DNA of 64,000 bases from Cardiobacteriaceae bacterium TAE3-ERU3 (GCA_019218315.1 JAHUUI010000001.1:603722-667721), one strand, 5' to 3'. Positions 1 through 8,963 are shown, counted from the first letter of the stretch. Numbers and translations are program-made. Notes: a model not told the origin generated them from the letters alone.

Positions 1-702
1 TGGATAAACAGGCATAGCAAAAAACAGCTGATGAGTAAAATAGACTATCAGGCGAACCCACAAGAACGCTGGTTGGTGAATGAAGGTGAGCATCGCTCTA
101 ATAATTTTAGTTTGAAGCTCAATAATATTGAGCCAATAAAGATGAAATGGGTGGATTTAAATTGGTCTATTGGTGCAAGCTATCAGAAAACCACTACTAA
201 TCAGACCGGCAGTGATTATACCCAGCGCACTTGGGGCGATTACGACGTTCAAAAAGTCATCGTCAAGGATGAACTGAAACCGATTGAAGAAACGCCGGCA
301 ACCCGATTCAATCAACCGTGGTTGGCTTATGCACGTTTGGATACGCATTTCCCAAGCATCGGATTAAATTGGTCACAGCGACTGAATTACCAATCCGGTT
401 ATCGCGAGACCTCTCTCTCGGGTATACGTTGCTCGGCAAAAATTGCGGCATGCGGCGGATATAACGGCATAGTTGCCAAATATGAGGAAGTGAAATACCC
501 CAACCACTTTACCGTTGATTGGCTGTTTGAATGGAAGAAAAAGTTTACCAACGAACATGAGTTATCCGTGAACTTGACTGCACTGAATGTATTTAACACA
601 GTCATCAAAGTACAAAAAGAAAGCTACGACTATGGCAATACCTATTACCAAACCTATTTGCCCGGGCGGCAATTCTGGTTAGGCGCCAAATATCGTTGGT
701 AG
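1..702 (+). CDS. TonB-dependent outer-membrane receptor, C-terminal part (5' end outside window)
   Basis: The reading frame is open from base 1 without a stop, so the gene begins before the window; the ATG at 31 is probably internal. About 233 residues are visible. They are rich in alternating polar and aromatic residues and long turn segments, as in the last strands of a TonB-dependent beta-barrel. The chain ends GRQFWLGAKYRW with a terminal aromatic residue, the usual C-terminal signal for BAM-assisted barrel assembly. Two cysteines (CSAKIAACGG) probably close a surface loop. The family imports siderophores, haem, metals or vitamins across the outer membrane using TonB energy. The ligand cannot be read from this fragment because the plug domain is missing. 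A strong hairpin terminator follows directly. Confidence 0.8.
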   Translation, partial: WINRHSKKQLMSKIDYQANPQERWLVNEGEHRSNNFSLKLNNIEPIKMKWVDLNWSIGASYQKTTTNQTGSDYTQRTWGDYDVQKVIVKDELKPIEETPATRFNQPWLAYARLDTHFPSIGLNWSQRLNYQSGYRETSLSGIRCSAKIAACGGYNGIVAKYEEVKYPNHFTVDWLFEWKKKFTNEHELSVNLTALNVFNTVIKVQKESYDYGNTYYQTYLPGRQFWLGAKYRW

Positions 703-723
703 CTTTATGACATACTTTGGGGA

Positions 724-757
724 ATACAGCGCCATTTTTATGGCGCTGTATTTTTTT
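724..757. terminator. Bidirectional rho-independent terminator
   Basis: Perfect 12-bp inverted repeat ATACAGCGCCAT / ATGGCGCTGTAT (724-735 and 740-751) with a TTTT loop, followed by a T run on the plus strand. It ends the TonB receptor gene. The minus-strand pdxR gene reads into it: its TAA stop (740-738) lies in the loop and start of the second arm. Confidence 0.85.
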
Positions 758-2162
758 GATAGTTCCACGCCTGCATTAATAGTAGCACGGCATCGTGTAA
801 TTCCTCGCTGGTGAGATGACCGAAGCCGAGCGAGAACAGCGGCAGGCCGCGGTGGTTTTTGACCGGATAGAGCTTGATTGATGCTTGAGCGGCAAGGGCT
901 TCGAGTTCGTGGGTGCTGCGTGATTCGTTGCGCAGTTCGATGAGCAGGTAAAAGCCCGAGGCTTCGCCGTGGTAGCGCAGGTGCTCGCTGTATGGCTGCA
1001 AAAGCAGGCACAGTTGTTCCATTTTTTTGCGGTAGGCGGCGCGCATACGGTAGATGTGTTTTTCAAATTCGCCGCTGTGCATGAAGTCGGCGATGAGATG
1101 CTGGTCGATGCGCGAGACGTTGCAGTTAAACACGCTGCACACACGTTGGTAGGTGGGCAACAACGCGGGTGGCAAGACCATAAAGGTGATGCGCAGCGAC
1201 GGCATCAGCAGTTTGGAAAACGAGCCGAGGTAGATTACGTGGCCGTGCTGGTCGAGATGTTGCAGGGATGGTACCGGCTTGCCCTGATAGCGGAATTCAC
1301 TGTCGTAGTCGTCCTCGATAATGTAACGTCCGGCTTTGGCGTGCGCCCAGTCGAGCAATTGGTGACGCTCTTTGATTGGCAGCACGGTGGCGTAAGGGTA
1401 TTGGTGCGACGGGGTAACGTAAAGGATGTCAGCGTTGCTTTGCCCGAGCAGAGAAAAGTCGATTTTCTGGTGCGCGTCGAGCAGCGGCAGTTTGACCACG
1501 CTTTTGCCCGAGGCGCTAAGCAAGTGTTCGACGACGGGGTAGCCGTGTTCTTCCATCGCGTAAGTGAGTTGCGCATGTGGATGATGGTGGGCAAAGAGTA
1601 GGATGAGCTGGCTCATGCCGCTTTCGACACCGGCAGTGATGATGATTTGTTCGGCGCTGCAATGAACACCGCGCGAGGTGTGCAGGTATTGGCGGATTTG
1701 CTCGCGCAATACCGCTTCGCCTTGTTTGTCGCCAAGGCAGAGCAGGTCGCGGTGGCGTTGGTTGAGCAGGTTTTTCAGTCCTTTTTTCCATGCACTGAAC
1801 GGAAACAGGCTGGTGTCGATCAGGTTGGGATTGAGGTCGTAGCGGTATGCGGGTTTTGTGTTGGCCGCTGGCTGTGGTGCGGGTATGGGTTGGCTTTGCG
1901 CGAAGACTTGTTCGCCGTCAAAGCAGACGAAAAAGCCGCTGCGCGGTTTGGCTTCAATGTAGCCTTCGGCGAGTAGCTGAGCGTAGGCGGATTCGACCGT
2001 GTTGCGGCTGATGGCGAGGTAATCCGCCATATAGCGCTTGGACGGCAAGCGTTGCCCGACGCGCAATGTACCGGCATAAATTTCCTGCTTTATTTGCTGG
2101 TAAAGCTGCAAATAAAGCGGTGTGGCTTGAGTCTTGTCGAGCTTGAGAATGAGGTGTTTCAC
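738..2162 (-). CDS. pdxR: MocR/PdxR-type regulator (GntR winged helix fused to aminotransferase-like domain)
   Basis: 474 residues, the normal MocR length. Residues 1-80 form a GntR winged helix (PLYLQLYQQIKQEI, then RLPSKRYMADYLAISRNTVE). Residues 110-465 form a class I aminotransferase fold with the PLP-site signatures EDDYDSEFRY (283-292) and GSFSKLL, where K317 is the expected Schiff-base lysine. The gene is divergent from pdxS across about 120 bp, the classic arrangement of PdxR with the operon it controls. By analogy it senses PLP through the aminotransferase domain and adjusts PLP synthesis. Direct repeats in the shared intergenic region are candidate operators. The ATG at 2162 follows the family N-terminus. 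Function as PdxR is inferred from context; membership in MocR is clear. Confidence 0.88.
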   Translation of the reverse strand: MKHLILKLDKTQATPLYLQLYQQIKQEIYAGTLRVGQRLPSKRYMADYLAISRNTVESAYAQLLAEGYIEAKPRSGFFVCFDGEQVFAQSQPIPAPQPAANTKPAYRYDLNPNLIDTSLFPFSAWKKGLKNLLNQRHRDLLCLGDKQGEAVLREQIRQYLHTSRGVHCSAEQIIITAGVESGMSQLILLFAHHHPHAQLTYAMEEHGYPVVEHLLSASGKSVVKLPLLDAHQKIDFSLLGQSNADILYVTPSHQYPYATVLPIKERHQLLDWAHAKAGRYIIEDDYDSEFRYQGKPVPSLQHLDQHGHVIYLGSFSKLLMPSLRITFMVLPPALLPTYQRVCSVFNCNVSRIDQHLIADFMHSGEFEKHIYRMRAAYRKKMEQLCLLLQPYSEHLRYHGEASGFYLLIELRNESRSTHELEALAAQASIKLYPVKNHRGLPLFSLGFGHLTSEELHDAVLLLMQAWNYQKNTAP

Positions 2163-2198
2163 GGTTGGTTAGTGGTGGCGGCAATCTGACCCCATCAA

Positions 2199-2237
2199 GT
2201 TTAGCAAAATTGGTGCTTTTAATGATACCTGTTTAGC
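2199..2237. promoter_or_regulatory. Candidate PdxR operator: two GTTTAGC direct repeats
   Basis: GTTTAGC occurs at 2199-2205 and again in the same orientation at 2231-2237, start to start 32 bp (about three helical turns). Both copies lie in the 120-bp region between divergent pdxR and pdxS. MocR proteins such as GabR and PdxR bind direct repeats with spacing of this kind, so this is a plausible operator. No binding data can be inferred from sequence alone. Confidence 0.4.
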
Positions 2238-2282
2238 GGACAATGCCGCTTCTCAAAACAAACAACCCCAAAGGATATTTAA

Positions 2283-3170
2283 ATGGAAAAGCAAACCGGT
2301 AACGATACGGTCAAGCGCGGTATGGCGCAGATGCAAAAGGGCGGCGTGATTATGGACGTGGTCAATGCCGAGCAGGCGCGGATTGCCGAAGCGGCAGGCG
2401 CCGTGGCAGTAATGGCGCTGGAACGCGTGCCGTCGGACATTCGTGCTGCCGGTGGCGTGGCGCGGATGGCGAACCCGAATATCGTTAAAGAAGTGATGGA
2501 CGCGGTATCGATTCCGGTGATGGCAAAAGCGCGTATCGGCCATATTACCGAGGCACGCGTGCTGGAAGCGATGGGCGTGGACTACATCGACGAAAGCGAA
2601 GTACTGACCCCGGCTGATGAAGAATTTCACCTGCTTAAAAGCGAGTTTACCGTGCCGTTTGTTTGCGGTTGTCGTGATTTGGGCGAGGCGCTGCGCCGCA
2701 TCGGTGAAGGTGCGGCGATGTTGCGTACCAAGGGTGAGCCGGGCACAGGCAACATCGTTGAAGCCGTACGCCACATCCGTAAGGTTAACGCACAAATCCG
2801 CAAAGTGGTCGGGATGCTCGACGACGAACTGATGACCGAAGCCAAGAACCTCGGCGCACCGTTCGAACTGCTGCGTGAAATCAAACGACTGGGCAAGCTG
2901 CCAGTGGTCAATTTTGCCGCCGGCGGTGTTGCAACGCCAGCTGATGCAGCGCTGATGATGGAACTGGGCGCAGATGGCGTGTTTGTCGGTTCGGGCGTGT
3001 TCAAATCCGATACACCGGAAAAATTTGCGCGTGCGATTGTCGAAGCAACCACGCATTATCAGGACTACGACTTGATTGGTCGCCTCTCTGCCGACCTCGG
3101 TGAACCGATGCGCGGTATTGATATTGCCACGTTGCGCACGGAAGAACGTATGCAAGAGCGCGGTTGGTAA
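2283..3170 (+). CDS. pdxS: Pyridoxal 5'-phosphate synthase, lyase/synthase subunit PdxS
   Basis: 295 residues, the standard length. PdxS condenses ribose 5-phosphate, glyceraldehyde 3-phosphate and ammonia from PdxT into PLP. It is a TIM barrel. Visible signatures are [17 protein letters not shown] near the N-terminus, [18 protein letters not shown], the catalytic-lysine region [20 protein letters not shown], and the PROSITE-type motif [18 protein letters not shown] late in the chain with the phosphate-binding glycines. The start ATG follows AAAGGA at a normal distance. PdxT follows with a one-base TAATG overlap. The DXP-independent pathway is the less common one in gammaproteobacteria; Pasteurellaceae and relatives have it. 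Confidence 0.97.
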   Translation: MEKQTGNDTVKRGMAQMQKGGVIMDVVNAEQARIAEAAGAVAVMALERVPSDIRAAGGVARMANPNIVKEVMDAVSIPVMAKARIGHITEARVLEAMGVDYIDESEVLTPADEEFHLLKSEFTVPFVCGCRDLGEALRRIGEGAAMLRTKGEPGTGNIVEAVRHIRKVNAQIRKVVGMLDDELMTEAKNLGAPFELLREIKRLGKLPVVNFAAGGVATPADAALMMELGADGVFVGSGVFKSDTPEKFARAIVEATTHYQDYDLIGRLSADLGEPMRGIDIATLRTEERMQERGW

Positions 3171-3757
3171 TGTCTGATTACGCACAATACCGCATTGGTG
3201 TTCTTGCGCTGCAAGGTGCGGTTAGCGAGCACATGGCGCAGATCACTGCGCTCGGTGCGCAGGCGGTAGCGGTCAAGCAGGTTGCACAACTCGCCGACCT
3301 TGACGCGCTGGTGCTGCCGGGCGGTGAAAGCACCGCCATCGGCAAGCTGATGGTTGAATACGGCTTTATCGACGCGATTCGCACTTTTGCTGCCAGTGGC
3401 AAAGCGCTATTCGGCACTTGCGCGGGCATGATTTTGCTTGCCTCGGAAATCGAGGGGCAAAGCCAACCGCACCTTGATTTAATCGCTATTCGCGTACGCC
3501 GCAATGCATCGGGTCGGCAAGTGAGTAGCTATCAGGCGGACTTGGCAATCAAGGATATGGATGCACCATTTCCTGCGGTGTTTATTCGTGCGCCGTATGT
3601 CAGTGAGTTGCTCGCTGATGATGTGGAGGTGCTCGCCGAAGTGGAAAAAAACAATCCGGTACTGGTACGCCAAGGCAATATCCTCGCCTGCTCATTTCAC
3701 CCTGAATTGAGCGATGATGGTCGGGTGATGCGCCTGTTTTTGGATATGATTGGCTGA
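3170..3757 (+). CDS. pdxT: Pyridoxal 5'-phosphate synthase, glutaminase subunit PdxT
   Basis: 195 residues from the ATG at 3170, which overlaps the pdxS stop by one base (TAATG), implying translational coupling. It is a class I glutamine amidotransferase that hydrolyses glutamine and channels ammonia to PdxS. The catalytic triad is visible: the cysteine in FGTCAGMILLA and the His/Glu pair in CSFHPELSDD. The family motif LPGGESTAIGKL is intact and followed by the RVRRNASGRQ segment. A TTG six bases upstream in the same frame is a less likely start because it lies inside pdxS with no ribosome site of its own. Confidence 0.96.
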   Translation: MSDYAQYRIGVLALQGAVSEHMAQITALGAQAVAVKQVAQLADLDALVLPGGESTAIGKLMVEYGFIDAIRTFAASGKALFGTCAGMILLASEIEGQSQPHLDLIAIRVRRNASGRQVSSYQADLAIKDMDAPFPAVFIRAPYVSELLADDVEVLAEVEKNNPVLVRQGNILACSFHPELSDDGRVMRLFLDMIG

Positions 3758-3780
3758 TTTAACTACGTTGGATTTAGCCA

Positions 3781-3821
3781 AGAAAAAGCCGCCAGTTTGA
3801 ACAGAGCTGGCGGCTTTTTCT
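3781..3821. terminator. Bidirectional rho-independent terminator
   Basis: Perfect 15-bp inverted repeat AGAAAAAGCCGCCAG (3781-3795) / CTGGCGGCTTTTTCT (3807-3821) with an 11-base loop. It ends pdxST on the plus strand and the small exported-protein gene on the minus strand. Confidence 0.9.
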
Positions 3822-3851
3822 GTCAATGAATTTTTGAGCGATATGGTCGCA

Positions 3852-4100
3852 TCAATTTAACCGCATTAATTTCATGAGTTCTGCGCATTCGGCATTGGCT
3901 TTCTGGTGTTCTTCTGTGCTCATGTTGTTCCATTCTTCTCTGAAACCGTCAATATCAACTTCATCTGCAGCATCTTGGTCACCTGAGGCAGCAGCATATT
4001 CTTTCATTTTTTCCAATAGGGTGAAGCAGTTATTCTCTTCGGCTTGTGCAGTGCTCATCGCTGTAAGGATAAGCATCAGGCTGATGGTGATTTTTTTTAT
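3852..4100 (-). CDS. Small exported protein, unknown function; apparent ATA start codon
   Basis: I propose an 82-residue protein starting at ATA (4100-4098). GGAGAG (4111-4106) lies five bases upstream, and the codons that follow read KKITISLMLILTAMSTAQA, a complete signal peptide with AQA/E cleavage. Every standard start is worse. The GTG at 4229 would overlap the preceding gene and bury the signal sequence. The ATG at 4076 removes both lysines and has no ribosome site. The mature part (about 62 residues) is acidic and helical, with two cysteines that could form one disulfide (NNCFTLLEK and NAECAELMK). I do not recognise the family. It lies 65 bp after the large repeat-containing membrane protein gene on the same strand. 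Confidence 0.6.
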   Translation of the reverse strand: MKKITISLMLILTAMSTAQAEENNCFTLLEKMKEYAAASGDQDAADEVDIDGFREEWNNMSTEEHQKANAECAELMKLMRLN

Positions 4101-4165
4101 GTCGGCTCTCCAAATTATATAAATAGAAATATTAATGAACGATTGTAGCTGAAAAATGATCCGCT

Positions 4166-6070
4166 TTATATCAGCAGCCACAATATCAATGTGCAGAGTA
4201 ATAAATAAGTCGTAAGCAGCGCGATACACGGGATCAGGCGGCTTTGCGGATTGTTGATGATAAATGGTTTGGCATTATCGGCTTGTTGTAGCCATGCGTT
4301 GAGACGGGCGGCGAGTTGTTCGGTGTGGTTGGGGCTGCCGGGTGTGCCTTCGTGGTTGCTTTGTACGCGGGTGATGTTGCCGTTGTGCTGGTGCAAGTAG
4401 AGGTGGGTGGTGATAGTTTCGCTGTCTTGAATGTCGGATGTGCTGTTGATGGTGGTGTGTGTACTCGCTTTGCTTATGTCGCTTAGTTGCCAATGGTCAA
4501 GCGTAGTATTGAAAAGTGCCGTGGTGAGGATGTGCGCGTCAGCGCGTTGTGCTGTATGGCGCTTGAGGATAATTATGCGACGAGTAGTGCAGTTATAAAT
4601 GATAAATGCGACCGTCATCAGAATAAGCGGCACAGCGAGATAGGTACCAAGGCTGTATTTGATTGCGGCGAAGTGGAATTGGCTGAGCGCCGCGAGCAGC
4701 GCACTGCTAATAACCAATGCGGCGACAGCGGGCAGGATGTTGTCGTTGGGCAGGTTGAGGCGTAAGGTGAGATTGCTGCGGTTATCCAATGTGCGTCGTA
4801 AAAGGTTGGCAATACGACGAAATTCCTCATTATTTTCTGCTGGAATATCCTGTTCCTGCGTATGCCCATTTTGCCGGGTAATGGCCAAGCTGTGCTCGCC
4901 GGTATTGCTGGTGAGCGCGGTAATATTATCGATATGAACGGGTGTGCCAAGTGGTTTGCGGTAGAGCCAGGTTTGTAGGGTGAATGTTGCTGTTGGATTG
5001 CGGGCATCAAGGGTAAGTAGTTGATGCGTTTGTGGCTCGATCAGGTAAATACGCACCAGCAGTTGTGTGGCAAATATTAGTGCGATGAGCAAAACGGCTT
5101 TTAGTACAGAAACAACGATGTTGCCAGTTAAAAATTGGAGCAGCGTGGTTGGCTGGTAGATAGCGAGTAGAACGGCACTGAGAGAGGCAACCGCAATAAC
5201 AGCTGAAAGTAGGAATCGTAATAGCGATGGACGATAGATATGTAAGACGCGACGGCCGTGTGGTTCAGCAATGAACTGGCGAATGGTTGCAGCGGTATGC
5301 TGGCTGCTCTCGATAGCGTAAGCGGCATCGGCAAGCGGGTATGGATGACCACTGCCATCATTCAAAATCAGTAAAGAGGTCGGATTGCTTGGCCGTGGCA
5401 AGACGAGGGTTTGCGCGCCAGTAACACCATCTATTTGCCAACGGCGTAGGGGAATAAAGCCGAAGATGACGTCTTGGATGGTGGCGTGCACTTTGCCATT
5501 GGGTTGGCGCTTGAGGGTCAGGCGTGTCCAGCGTGTAGCAATGGAGAGCATGGCAAAGGTAGCGAAGCAGGCCACTGTGGTGGTGAGCACGTGTGCAAGC
5601 TGCTGTTGTGTCTCGTCGAGTGGCGGCAGGCTGATTGCTGTACCCAGTGCGATGGCAGTGACTATTGCAGCAATAAACAGGCGCATAACGGTGTGACCCG
5701 GATTATTGAGCGCTACGGTAACGGGCTGATTACTGCCGAGGGCGCTATTAAGCCGGTTTACCACATGGTGTAAATCTTGTTCAGAAGGTAGGTTATGGTG
5801 GATTTTGTGCGGTTTTTTATTTGTGCGCTGGCAGAGTATTGTGCCGTAAGCGTAGTTGCCGCCAATCTGTGTTGATTGACTGCGAAAACCGCTGACATTA
5901 CGAATACGCTTGGCAAAGGGCAGGCGTATACCGCAAACATGATGGCTAATAACGAGATTTTGCTGCACAACTTGCAAGCGGCGATGGTGCAACGGCGCGA
6001 GGGTACCGCGGTAAAGATAAGCCAGCGCAGCGAGATTAACGCAGAGGAAAACAAGGATTTCGACAATCAT
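4166..6070 (-). CDS. Large membrane protein with about four tandem TM/soluble-domain repeats, unknown function
   Basis: 634 residues of unrecognised family. The chain alternates membrane segments with soluble beta-rich stretches. Membrane spans lie near residues 1-20, 129-148, 160-178, 284-304, 317-339, 446-463, 473-492 and 611-634. Each soluble stretch has an LxxL-type strand pattern and ends in a short amphipathic helix followed by a hydrophobic strand and proline: DLHHVVNRLNSALGSNQP (about 99-116), TAATIRQFIAEPHGRRV, EFRRIANLLRRTLDNRSN and EQLAARLNAWLQQADNA. This looks like one unit duplicated about four times. The order of helices and strands resembles bacterial PH-like membrane domains, but that is only a guess. 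Start ATG 6070 has a weak ribosome site. Confidence 0.7.
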   Translation of the reverse strand: MIVEILVFLCVNLAALAYLYRGTLAPLHHRRLQVVQQNLVISHHVCGIRLPFAKRIRNVSGFRSQSTQIGGNYAYGTILCQRTNKKPHKIHHNLPSEQDLHHVVNRLNSALGSNQPVTVALNNPGHTVMRLFIAAIVTAIALGTAISLPPLDETQQQLAHVLTTTVACFATFAMLSIATRWTRLTLKRQPNGKVHATIQDVIFGFIPLRRWQIDGVTGAQTLVLPRPSNPTSLLILNDGSGHPYPLADAAYAIESSQHTAATIRQFIAEPHGRRVLHIYRPSLLRFLLSAVIAVASLSAVLLAIYQPTTLLQFLTGNIVVSVLKAVLLIALIFATQLLVRIYLIEPQTHQLLTLDARNPTATFTLQTWLYRKPLGTPVHIDNITALTSNTGEHSLAITRQNGHTQEQDIPAENNEEFRRIANLLRRTLDNRSNLTLRLNLPNDNILPAVAALVISSALLAALSQFHFAAIKYSLGTYLAVPLILMTVAFIIYNCTTRRIIILKRHTAQRADAHILTTALFNTTLDHWQLSDISKASTHTTINSTSDIQDSETITTHLYLHQHNGNITRVQSNHEGTPGSPNHTEQLAARLNAWLQQADNAKPFIINNPQSRLIPCIALLTTYLLLCTLILWLLI

Positions 6071-6212
6071 GTGTTTTGTTCAAGTGACAATCTTGCCGCA
6101 TGATAAATGGATTGTGTTGCATGGATATTTCTTTTTTCGCGTGGAAATGACAGTCTCATTCCAAAACGATTACAGGGTAACCAAAAAATAAAAACAACGC
6201 CGTGTTTTTATA

Positions 6213-6246
6213 TGCTGTAACCGTTTTCCGGTCGCCTCTTACAGCA
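6213..6246. repeat. Inverted repeat in the leader of the HAD gene
   Basis: TGCTGTAA (6213-6220) and TTACAGCA (6239-6246) form an 8-bp stem; a smaller CCG/CGG stem (6221-6231) can form inside. It lies 42 bp before the HAD phosphatase start codon. It may be an operator or leader hairpin; nothing identifies the factor. Confidence 0.35.
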
Positions 6247-6287
6247 GTTATGTTTAAATGTGATTGATGTATTTACAGGGACTTGAA

Positions 6288-6968
6288 ATGACAAAGTATC
6301 AGGCAGTATTACTCGATTTCGACGGCACGCTTGCCGATACCAGTGCGCCGTTTGCTTATGCAGTGGCACAGGCTTTTGCCGAGAGTGGCTATGGCGTACC
6401 AAGCGAGCAAACCATGCGTACGGTAATGGGAAAAGGATTGCCACTTGAAGGAACGTTACATGCGTTGATGGCTGCGTTGGGGCTTAAGCCAAATGACGAT
6501 GATATTGCTGAGATGGTTGTGCTGTACCGCAAGATTTATTTCAGTGAGGAGGCGATCAGCCGTACGCAGTTTTACGAAGGGGCGCAGGCTTTGCTTGAGT
6601 ATTGCCGTGATAACGGGGTTTTAGCGTTCATTTTTAGCAATAAAAGTACTGTTGCAATTAGTAAAACATTGGATCATTTCAACTTAACTGCATTGATAGA
6701 GGGTATTGTCGCTGATGATGGTATGACGCCGCGCAAGCCTAACCCAAGCGGTTTTGAGCAATTTTTTAGCACTAATTACCCCGAGATTGCTCGCGAGCAA
6801 GTACTGATGGTTGGCGATACCATGACCGATGTGGCTTTTGCTGAAAACTGCGCGATTGATTGCTGCTGGATGCGCTATGGCTACGGTGATAATGCGGCTT
6901 TGCCAGATGGCGCGGTCAGCTATGTTGCTGACCGCTTGATTGATGTTGTTGAGATTCTGAAGGGTTAA
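6288..6968 (+). CDS. HAD-superfamily hydrolase, phosphoglycolate phosphatase-like (Gph/PGP type)
   Basis: 226 residues from the ATG at 6288, preceded by AGGG seven bases upstream; an in-frame ATG at 6264 lacks this site. All four HAD motifs are present: DFDGTLAD near the N-terminus (nucleophile and general acid aspartates), FSNKS (motif II), KPNPSGF lysine (motif III) and [12 protein letters not shown] (motif IV, Mg2+ aspartates). The helical insert between motifs I and II makes this a C1-cap enzyme. Such proteins remove phosphate from small molecules such as phosphoglycolate; the true substrate is not predictable. It is monocistronic and its stop codon overlaps that of the convergent antiporter gene (TTAA). 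Confidence 0.85.
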   Translation: MTKYQAVLLDFDGTLADTSAPFAYAVAQAFAESGYGVPSEQTMRTVMGKGLPLEGTLHALMAALGLKPNDDDIAEMVVLYRKIYFSEEAISRTQFYEGAQALLEYCRDNGVLAFIFSNKSTVAISKTLDHFNLTALIEGIVADDGMTPRKPNPSGFEQFFSTNYPEIAREQVLMVGDTMTDVAFAENCAIDCCWMRYGYGDNAALPDGAVSYVADRLIDVVEILKG

Positions 6969-8323
6969 AGCACCATTGCCGCAATCCATCCAAACGCCAA
7001 CAGCGGAATATTGAAATGCAGGAAGGTGGGCACGACTGAGTCCCAAATATGGTCGTGTTTGCCGTCCATGTTAAGACCGGACGTCGGGCCGAGGGTTGAG
7101 TCTGATGCCGGTGAACCTGCGTCACCAAGTGCTGCGGATACGCCGACGATAGCTGCGGTTGCCAATGGTGAGAAGCCAAAGGTCAGGCACAGTGGTACGT
7201 AAATTGAGGCGATGATTGGTACGGTTGAGAATGATGAGCCGATGCCCATGGTGATGAACAGCCCGATCAACAGCATGAGAAACGCAGCCAGCCCTTTGTT
7301 GTCGGTACCGACGGTGGTGCTGAAGGTTTGCACCAGTTCAGTGACGCCACCAGTAGCGTTAATCACTTTGGCAAAGCCGGAGGCGGCAATCAGTACAAAG
7401 CCGATCATTGCCATCAGGCGCAGGCCTTGCTGGAAAATATCGTTGCTTTCCTTGATGTGGAAAATACCGCCCAAGGCGAAGATAACCAGGCCGACCAATC
7501 CACCGATGATGGTGGATTCGGTGAATAGCTGCACGGCAAAGGCGGCAACAATCGCGATGATACTGATTGCAATGTGGTGCGGTTTGATCGCCGCAACACG
7601 TTCGGCAAGGTCGTTGGTTGTGGGTTCATCACTGGCTGCAACGTAAATGCGTGGCTTGCGGTAGGTAAAAAATACCGCAGTTAGTAAACCAAGGATCATG
7701 CCACTGACAGGAATCAGCATCGCCAGTGAGATTTCAGCGACTGATGTTTGCAGGTTTAATGCGGCACCAGCTTCGTTAATGTTCTTGACCAAAATACTCT
7801 CGATAAAGATTTTCCCGAAGCCAACTGGCAGTAGCATATAGGTAGCGGTGAGACCAAAGGTCAGTGCGCAAGCTGCTGCACGGCGGTCGAGCTGGAGCTG
7901 GTTAAAAATTCCGAGCAGTGGCGGCACGACAATTGGAATAAAGGCGATGTGTACCGGCAGGATGTTCTGCGATGACATGGCAAACAGCAGCAAAATAGCG
8001 AGGAGCAGATACTTAAACCAAAAGACTGCTTTGACGCTTGGCGTCGCACCGAGCCGGCTAATAACTTTGTACGCAAGCAAATCTGTGATGCCGGATTTTG
8101 AAATTGCGACGGCAAATGCACCGAGGATGGCGTAGTTCATCGCTACGGCTGCACCGCCACCGAGGCCGTCAGTAAAGGTGGATATGGTGTTATCAAGGCT
8201 CAATCCACCAACTAAGCCGGCGGTGAGAGCGGCAAAAATCAGTGCGATAACGACGTTGATGCGCAGCAAGCTGAGCGCAAGCAGTACGATGATAGAAATA
8301 ATGACTTCATTCGTCCACAGCAT
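6965..8323 (-). CDS. Na+/H+ antiporter family membrane transporter (YuiF/NhaC-like)
   Basis: 452 residues with about eleven to twelve predicted membrane spans. It resembles the Na+/H+ antiporter-like proteins of the ion-transporter superfamily: an N-terminal hydrophobic hairpin, a glycine-rich [20 protein letters not shown] segment, the [14 protein letters not shown] loop, and the C-terminal core with [19 protein letters not shown] and [19 protein letters not shown]. The paired SSFSTVP and [11 protein letters not shown] re-entrant-type motifs are family hallmarks. Members have been described as sodium/proton antiporters or amino-acid carriers, so the substrate remains open. The 3' end overlaps the convergent HAD gene by four bases, and no terminator separates them. 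Confidence 0.8.
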   Translation of the reverse strand: MLWTNEVIISIIVLLALSLLRINVVIALIFAALTAGLVGGLSLDNTISTFTDGLGGGAAVAMNYAILGAFAVAISKSGITDLLAYKVISRLGATPSVKAVFWFKYLLLAILLLFAMSSQNILPVHIAFIPIVVPPLLGIFNQLQLDRRAAACALTFGLTATYMLLPVGFGKIFIESILVKNINEAGAALNLQTSVAEISLAMLIPVSGMILGLLTAVFFTYRKPRIYVAASDEPTTNDLAERVAAIKPHHIAISIIAIVAAFAVQLFTESTIIGGLVGLVIFALGGIFHIKESNDIFQQGLRLMAMIGFVLIAASGFAKVINATGGVTELVQTFSTTVGTDNKGLAAFLMLLIGLFITMGIGSSFSTVPIIASIYVPLCLTFGFSPLATAAIVGVSAALGDAGSPASDSTLGPTSGLNMDGKHDHIWDSVVPTFLHFNIPLLAFGWIAAMVL

Positions 8324-8410
8324 GGCTTTTCCTACAATAAAATTACATATTATTTATGAAAAAATGTACTTTTGTCGAGGCAAATAACTATTTTAAAATA
8401 GTGAATAAAT

Positions 8411-8439
8411 AAAAAAGCCCGCGTGATGCGGGCTTTTTT
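8411..8439. terminator. Rho-independent terminator (after the HdeD-like gene)
   Basis: AAAAAAGCCCGC (8411-8422) / GCGGGCTTTTTT (8428-8439), 12-bp stem with a five-base loop. It lies 21 bp beyond the stop of the minus-strand HdeD-like gene. Confidence 0.88.
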
Positions 8440-8459
8440 ATTTCGCGTTTATAGTCTGA

Positions 8460-8963
8460 TTAGACGTTGTTACGCGACAGCATGATCATGGTAATACCGT
8501 TGGAAATCAGCTCAACAGCAAGCAGAACGCCAAGAATAACGGTTGCTGATTCTGGATAATCAGAGAAGATCATTACTGCAAGGATGACAGAAATCAGCCC
8601 TGAAAGCAGTACTGGCCAGAAAGCAATGGTGTTGCGTAAGCTAAATGACGTAACGATTTTGACGATACCGGTCGCCATAAACAGGATAGCGATAACCATG
8701 GTCAAGGCAAGAACGCCTTTGAGAGGCTGCTGCAACAGCTCAAAGCCAACCAATACGCCGATTACGCCACCAATCGCGCCAAAAATCTTGCCGCCCGTAG
8801 TCGGTGCGCGGAACATGGCAATAAATTGCAGAATACCAACCAGTAAGAACATCCAACCGGCAAGCATCTCAGCGGCAAGCGTCGCTTGAAGTGGATTCCA
8901 CAAGGCGAAAATACCGCCAAGCACACTGATGATACCAACAACTAGCCATAATGTACGATTCAT
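8460..8963 (-). CDS. HdeD/DUF308-family membrane protein
   Basis: 167 residues from the ATG at 8963, which has a perfect GGAGGG ribosome site three bases upstream; a longer frame back to 9002 has no such signal. Six hydrophobic segments alternate with short loops, and two halves resemble each other, as in HdeD proteins (repeats of DUF308). Recognisable stretches are GIISVLGGIFALWNPLQA at the start and GWMFLLVGILQFIAMF. E. coli HdeD belongs to an acid-resistance island, but most homologues have no known role. The gene stands alone with its own terminator. Confidence 0.8.
   Translation of the reverse strand: MNRTLWLVVGIISVLGGIFALWNPLQATLAAEMLAGWMFLLVGILQFIAMFRAPTTGGKIFGAIGGVIGVLVGFELLQQPLKGVLALTMVIAILFMATGIVKIVTSFSLRNTIAFWPVLLSGLISVILAVMIFSDYPESATVILGVLLAVELISNGITMIMLSRNNV

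Noticed and set aside
969-1976. Two long plus-strand frames antisense to pdxR
   Set aside because: They are shadows of pdxR, whose helix-turn-helix and PLP motifs are clear.
2153-2168. TGTTTCACG half of a parS site at the pdxR start
   Set aside because: Only the left half matches; the right half is unrelated and the bases encode the conserved pdxR N-terminus.
2253-3185. 310-codon open frame antisense to pdxS
   Set aside because: It mirrors pdxS codon structure, has no family resemblance and no ribosome site; pdxS is certain.
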